64,000 bases of DNA from Diadophis punctatus similis. Its lineage: Eukaryota; Chordata; Lepidosauria; Squamata; Dipsadidae. The position numbers and the translations under genes are program-made. Positions within the stretch are counted from its first letter, which is position 1. Each line of letters starts with the position of its first letter. Of the stretch, positions 38,173 through 64,000 are shown one piece after another. The notes beneath the pieces are model-generated. The model saw only the letters and a program-made list of their open reading frames with translations. It did not search any database and was not told the origin of the DNA. The DNA is taken from assembly GCA_023053685.1 (NCBI GenBank), contig JALIGW010000002.1, positions 241,027,677 through 241,091,676 of the forward strand, given 5' to 3'.

Positions 38173-40186
38173 TAGTGGTGAAATTCAAAATTTTTCCCTA
38201 CCGGTTCCATCGGCGTGGCTTGGTGGGTGTGGCTTGGTGGGGGTCATGTGACTGGGTAGGCATGGCCAACTCCACATCAGTCACATCTAGGGGCGCCTCA
38301 CCAGGCCCCTCCCCTCCTGGCCACTCCTTGTCATGAATGGCAGGAAAATGGGGAGTGGAATTTTCCTGCCTACCATCCTTCCCTTGGTCTGTGCTTCAGG
38401 AATGGATGACAGGCAGGAAAATCCCCTTCCCCATTTTCCTGCCTTTCACAAAAACGGCTCCATTCTGAGCTTTCAGCATTGCAATCCTGGGATATGTGGT
38501 GTGGGAGTGGGAGGCACCGTTTTACGGTGGTTCTCCTCTTACCTCGCCGATGGGATGCAGTTGGTGTTAACAGGAGGACAGAGGTCGTCTCCTAGGCCCC
38601 TGACGTGTGGGCTGCCGCAGGGTTCGGTTCTCTCACCCATCCTGTTTAACATTTACATGAAACCACTGGGGGAGATCATCCATCGACACGGGGCGAGTTT
38701 TCAACAGTATGCTGATGACACCCAGCTGTACATTTTCACCCTGTTTCAATTCAGGGAGGCGGTTGATGTGATGTGCCGATGCCTGGACAATGTCATGATC
38801 TGGATGGGGAGGAACAGGCTCAAGCTTAACCCCGACAAGACTGAGTGGCTCTGGATATTGTCCCCTAAGGACTATTCCAACTGTCCCTCCTTGGTTCTTG
38901 GGGGAGAAAAACTAACTCCCTCGGAACGGGTCCGCAATTTGTGAGTTCTCCTACATCCACAGCTAAAATTAGATCAACATCTTACAGCTGTGGCTAAGGG
39001 AGCCTTTGTGCATGTTTCCCTGGTGCACCAATTGCGACCATACTTGGAGAAGGAGGCTCTACTCATGGTCACTCATGCCCTTGTCACCTCTAGATTTGAC
39101 TACTGTAATGCGCTCTACATGGGGCTACCCTTGAAGAGTATCCGGAGACTTCAACTGGTGCAAAATGCAGCTGCGCGTGCTGTGGTGGGTTTCTCAAGAT
39201 ACACCCACGTAACCACCCATACTCCGCCAGCTGCATTGCTTGCCCATTGGTTTCTGGGTGCAATTCAAGGTGTTGATCATCATCTTTAAAGCCCTACATG
39301 ACTTAGGACCAGGTTACCTCCGGGACCGCATCCTACCTCATACTTCCCTTCGACCGGTTAGGTCCCACAGAGTGGGTCTCCTCCGGGTCCCATCAGCCAA
39401 ACAATGCCGATTGGCGAGGCCTAGGGGGAGGGCCTTCTCTGTAGGGGCCCCTGTTCTCTGGAACCAACTTCCCCCAGAGATCTGAATCATCCCCACCTTG
39501 CTGGCCTTCCAAAAAGCCATTAAGACATGGCTCTTCCTGCAGGCGGGGTGATTTTGAGATAACTTTCCCCCATGTATGCATGGTCTTGTATGTCTTTTTA
39601 AAACTCTTTTTAAATTGTTTTTAATAATTTTATTGTTCAGTTGTTCCTTAAAATGTTGTACGCCGCCCTGAGTCCTCAGGGAGTAGGGCGGCATAGAAGA
39701 ACACTAAATAAAATAAATAAAATAAAAATATGCTGAAGGCTAGGAGTGCCTCTGCTTCAGCCCAGAATGACTTTCACTTGTCTCTTTCTGGGTGCTGCGC
39801 TTCTGCCTGTTGGGCCACTTCCCGAAGCGGGCAGCTTCACAGACAGCCGCTTTGCTTTTTCAATCTTTTTCCTCATGGGAGGATTGCGTGGTGGCATCAG
39901 CAGAAGGAGGAGGCAGAGGCATGGGATAAGCAGAGGCGATCCACCAGCCCCTTCATCCACTGTCTCTTGGCTTGCCTGCAGATGCACCGAACAAGCAGCA
40001 GAATGGGGTGTCTGGATTGCCTCCCTCCCTACAAGAAACAGCTAATGAAGGCAGGCAAGCGCCTGGGCGAGTGAGTGGCTGGGGCCGGGGCCAACCAGGG
40101 GTGTTTTTTAGCAGCTTGGCGAATGGATTTAAATTGTCCCTACTGGGTGCCTTTAGCTGGTGCGAGCCAGTCAAATTTCACCCCTG
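38173..40186 (+). mobile_element. hAT transposon, 2.0 kb with L2 inside, TSD GTTGCGGT
   Basis: Begins TAGTGGTGAAATTC and ends AAATTTCACCCCTG, flanked by GTTGCGGT at 38165-38172 and 40187-40194. The left part shares GGCATGGCCAACTCCACATC and CACATGACTGGG-type words with the hAT at 5982. An L2 occupies about 38500-39728. No transposase frame. It sits just upstream of gene B. Confidence 0.85.
38500..39728 (+). mobile_element. L2-like LINE inserted in the hAT
   Basis: Frames carry [66 protein letters not shown] and LQLVQNAAARAVVGFSRYTH. A stop follows VRNL at 38944 and two frameshifts follow. The tail is GCCGCCCTGAGTCCTCAGGG and AAATA repeats. Older than the copies at 29405 and 44385. Confidence 0.88.
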
Positions 40187-40194
40187 GTTGCGGT

Positions 40195-40730
40195 CCTTCC
40201 TGTCAGGACATATCCAGAAAATGATGCTGGAGGAAGGTAGTTTAACACCCAGGGAATTGAATTCTGCTGTCCTTCAACATGGTCTCTTGTCTCCAGAGAT
40301 TGCTGGGAAAGGTCACTGAGAGTTATGCAGTTTGGTGCCACTTTAGGTTGATGATACTGAACTCTGATGCCACCTGCCTTCAAAGGGTGAGGAAGGAATC
40401 ACTAAACAGGATCCCTGGCCCAATGTTAAGAGTATGCTGTGTTTGGTGATGTCTTTTCTACTGGATCTCCTTACAGTAATCTTAAATTGGAGCTGACTTT
40501 AGTCCGACTTTACACTCGGACCGGGCCGAACCAGTAGCATTTCGCCACTGCTTCATTCTGAAATCAAGTTAGTAAAACTTAGGGGATGCCCTCCTGTCAT
40601 TTTCTATCATAATTTATTTTCACATTCACATGGCAGACTTCTGAAAACTTCCCATTTGGAGAGCAGCAGATCATGTGGCTTATTTGGATAAGAGACTAAT
40701 GTGGTTCCAGACAATCTTCTTGCTTCATTC
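40195..40730. other. intergenic spacer between genes B and A
   Basis: No gene. A solitary hAT-like right end (GAACCAGTAGCATTTCGCCACTG-type, split here as CAGTAGCATTTCGCCACTG) stands at 40530-40550 and is followed by the same flank that follows the MITE at 40731-40995. Confidence 0.5.
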
Positions 40731-40995
40731 CAGTGGTGAAATCTACTTACCTTCCTTACTGGTTTGGAAGCGCGTGCTTTGCGTGCATGAACACCCCCAT
40801 CGTGCATGCCTTTTCACCCTCTGCGCATGTGCAGAAGGCTTTGCGGATGCGCAGATAGTTAAAAACATGAAAATGGTGACGTCCGGGTAGGTGGGCAGAG
40901 CATCGTGCTGCCGCCACTACTGTTTCCCCAAACCACCATCAGCCGCCACTACTGGAACACTTGGACTGGGCCGAACCAGTAGCATTTCACCCCTG
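40731..40995 (+). mobile_element. hAT MITE, 265 bp, TSD CTTCATTC
   Basis: Ends CAGTGGTGAAATC and GCATTTCACCCCTG; CTTCATTC flanks it at 40723-40730 and 40996-41003. Contains CTGCGCATGTGCAGA, a word shared with related MITEs here. Non-coding. Confidence 0.88.
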
Positions 40996-41344
40996 CTTCA
41001 TTCTCAAATCAAGTTTTCACAGAGGGCGTTGCGTCTTCCAGGCGCTGTTTTGTAGTGGTGTCAATTCCAGAAAAAAACATGTCCAGAAAGGGTGTGATGA
41101 ATCAACACTGAAGTCATGGAATTCTGAGGTCCCACAAGGATTATGATGTCACCTAACCACTGCAGAAATAACTGGGAAGCTCATCCAGAATGTTGCCAAT
41201 CGGGGTGGGGGTTCCATCTGCATGTTCTTGACACCCAGCTCTACTACCCTCATCTACTTTCATGAATAAGTCATAGAGAGAAAGAGAGCTTGTTTACACA
41301 GACTTAGATTATCATATCCAGAAAAGATTATTGGTAGTTCACTT

Positions 41345-41591
41345 CAGGGGTGAAATGCTACCGGTAAGGCCCAGTTCGGGCGAACAGGTAATGGCGGCAG
41401 CTGGTGGTTAGGAGAACCGGTAGAGGCAGCAGCGCGAAGCTCCACTCACCCACCCAGATGTTGCCATTTTCTTTTTTTAATCCTCTGCGCATGCACAAAG
41501 TATTCTCCGAATGCGCAGAGGTTGTAAAGGCACATGCGCATGACCAGAGCACTTCTGAACCGGTAGGGAAGGTAAGTAGATTTCACCACTG
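41345..41591 (+). mobile_element. hAT MITE, 247 bp, TSD GTTCACTT
   Basis: Ends CAGGGGTGAAATGCTACCGG and GTAGATTTCACCACTG; GTTCACTT flanks it at 41337-41344 and 41592-41599. The inside has two CTGCGCATG-type words. Same family as the 40731 MITE. Confidence 0.9.
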
Positions 41592-41830
41592 GTTCACTTC
41601 CTTCTATCCAGGACATAGCACATAAACAATGCTTGAGGAGGGTCTGCAGTATTGTCTGGGATGCTACACATCCTCTTCATGACCTTTTTTCCTTGTTACA
41701 CTCTAAGAAGAGGCTTTGTGGTATAGAACTTCATTTTTAATGTGTGCCAGTGTGCTCGCAGTGAAAAAATTGACAATAAAAGTTACCTTAATCATATTAA
41801 TACCACCTAAGGAAAAAGACTCCATTGTCT

Positions 41831-41831
41831 T

Positions 41832-41870
<39 letters not shown>

Positions 41871-41930
41871 TTTTATTATGGTGTTCTTATATGCCGCCCA
41901 ACTCCCAAAGGACTCAGGGCTTGGGGAGTC
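41831..41930 (-). mobile_element. L2 3' stub with (TTTA)n tail
   Basis: TTTA repeat then GTTCTTATATGCCGCCCAAC and AGGACTCAGGGCTT, the reversed L2 3' end. About 100 bp only. Confidence 0.8.
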
Positions 41931-42069
41931 TTATTTCTTCTGCGTCTGTTTTTGCTAATACAACTATCTCATTTCTTATCCTGTCCTTCACTGGCCTCTT
42001 GAGAATTTTAATCATTAATTCATTTATTTTATTGTTTCATGATTGCAACACCCGGAAAAATATGGCATA

Positions 42070-42262
42070 CTTCACTTAATCCTCCAGGGAAAGATTGAAG
42101 GCAAACGAGGTCCAGACAGAAAAAGACATCATGGCCTCAAAATCTAACGGGCTGGTATGGACAAAACTCAACAGCACTTTTTCATGCGGCTGTTGATAAA
42201 AATAGGATCGCTAACATGATGGCCAATGTCCGATGACGGATATGGCACAACAAGAAGAAGAA
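42070..42262 (+). mobile_element. 3' end of a LINE of another family (C-terminal KRG region)
   Basis: In shifting frames it reads GKIEGKRGPDRKRHH, then NSTAFFHAAVDKNRIANMMA and NVR, followed by a GAAGAAG tail. Many LINE ORF2 proteins of RTE/Vingi and related clades end with a GKRGRGR...DRxRW pattern like this. Short and decayed; the clade is uncertain. Confidence 0.5.
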
Positions 42263-42314
42263 GTTTGATAATTACATTGGAATTTAACTCCATTAGTATT
42301 ACACACTTCATAAG

Positions 42315-42320
42315 TTTATT
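42315..42320 (-). promoter_or_regulatory. candidate polyadenylation signal of gene A
   Basis: AATAAA on the minus strand lies about 110 bases after the gene A stop codon, ahead of the LINE fragment at 42070-42262. The position suits a short 3' UTR. It is a six-base match in AT-rich DNA, so it is only a candidate. Confidence 0.4.
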
Positions 42321-42430
42321 TCCTTTGGTTTTAAATAATTTTAATTGTCAAAATGATGCAAAACAAGTCTACAAGCCCAGTAATAACTGCAAAGAAAAAA
42401 ATATCATGTATCTAAGAAACAATTTTAATG

Positions 42431-63570
<21,140 letters not shown>

Positions 63571-64000
63571 AATTCTTAGGGCTGAATCAATCTCCCTTTC
63601 CTTTCTAAACAAAAACAACTAGAAGAGTTAGGAGAATACAAAGATGGAAATGCCCGGAGCTTTCTTCATTCAGACAGAACAACCTAAGTTTCACCTTGAA
63701 AGGAGAAAAAGGCGCATTCAAGAGCACAGTTTGTACTTCTCCCCAAATTTGTGCCACACAGAGCACTACCTGTTTCTGACATTTAACTGTTTCTATTGCA
63801 AGATTCTCTTCCATGTTGCTTCAGTCTGACATTTACATCAAAGGCAGTCCTGGAGATGTAGCAGAGGAGACTCAAGAGACTGGCATTGTGAAAATTACAG
63901 TGAGAAGCAACTTCTCTAGGGATTCTGAAATTATTTCAGTGCTCCATGTGCAGACAGATGAAGAAAATCATGTTAGTGTAAAAAAAAATCACAGATACAT
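63571..64000 (-). promoter_or_regulatory. 5' flank of V2R gene A, shared with gene B
   Basis: About 400 bp upstream of exon 1 is closely similar to 37712-38150 upstream of gene B exon 1, so the 5' flank was duplicated with the gene. It probably holds the promoter, but I cannot point to a TATA box or a defined factor site. It also contains the exon-like plus-strand open stretch around 63827-63990. Confidence 0.5.

Noticed and set aside
38186..40550. hAT ending at 40550 instead of 40186
   Set aside because: The end at 40550 is followed by CTTCATTC, which does not match the left flank; the end at 40186 is followed by GTTGCGGT, an exact match.

Overview
The window looks like squamate reptile DNA, probably snake. 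The only host genes I can support are type-2 vomeronasal receptors (V2Rs, class C GPCRs). Around them lie CR1, L2, L1, R4/Dong-like and Penelope-like retroelements, tRNA-derived SINEs of squamate type, many hAT transposons with 8-bp target-site duplications (TSDs), and long microsatellites. I see no bacterial, viral or tRNA/rRNA genes. The organism call is inference from this combination.

Three V2R copies lie in tandem on the minus strand, so each reads from high to low coordinates. Gene A (42431-63570) has six recognisable exons. They are a signal peptide exon, three exons of the Venus-flytrap ligand domain, a cysteine-rich exon, and an intact seven-helix exon with a plausible AATAAA downstream. 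Exons 2-6 are open and their splice phases agree. The 3' end of exon 1 runs into repeat sequence and its donor could not be found. Gene B (27264-37711) keeps exons 1-4 only. Gene C (left end to about 25011) shows exons 4 and 3 and intron 2 sequence up to where exon 2 should start; exons 5-6 would lie left of the window. Between C and B, exons 1-2 of C and exons 5-6 of B are missing and a LINE/LINE junction (25012-27083) takes their place. This looks like a deletion that fused two neighbouring receptors.

Layout: 1-9322 gene C introns 4-3 with exons 4 and 3, a 2.4-kb hAT and an L2. 9323-25011 gene C intron 2, swollen to about 15.7 kb by a five-level nest of retroelements (CR1, L2, L1, L1, Penelope-like) plus a palindromic hAT MITE and another L1. 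25012-27083 the deletion junction. 27084-38172 gene B exons 4-1 and its 5' flank, with R4-like, L2, SINE and CR1+L2 insertions. 38173-42430 intergenic hAT elements and LINE ends. 42431-63570 gene A, with L2, a composite hAT, a SINE, a CR1/Rex1-like LINE, CR1+hAT and another CR1 in its introns. 63571-64000 the 5' flank of gene A.

The three copies act as an internal control. A CR1 in intron 2 and a GAAT microsatellite beside exon 3 occupy the same position in all three, so they predate the duplications. Almost every other insertion is in one copy only, and the other two copies show the empty site. This lets TSDs and insertion order be read directly. Exons 3 and 4 both start and end in phase 0, so the fused B-C locus carries two interchangeable exon 3-4 cassettes.
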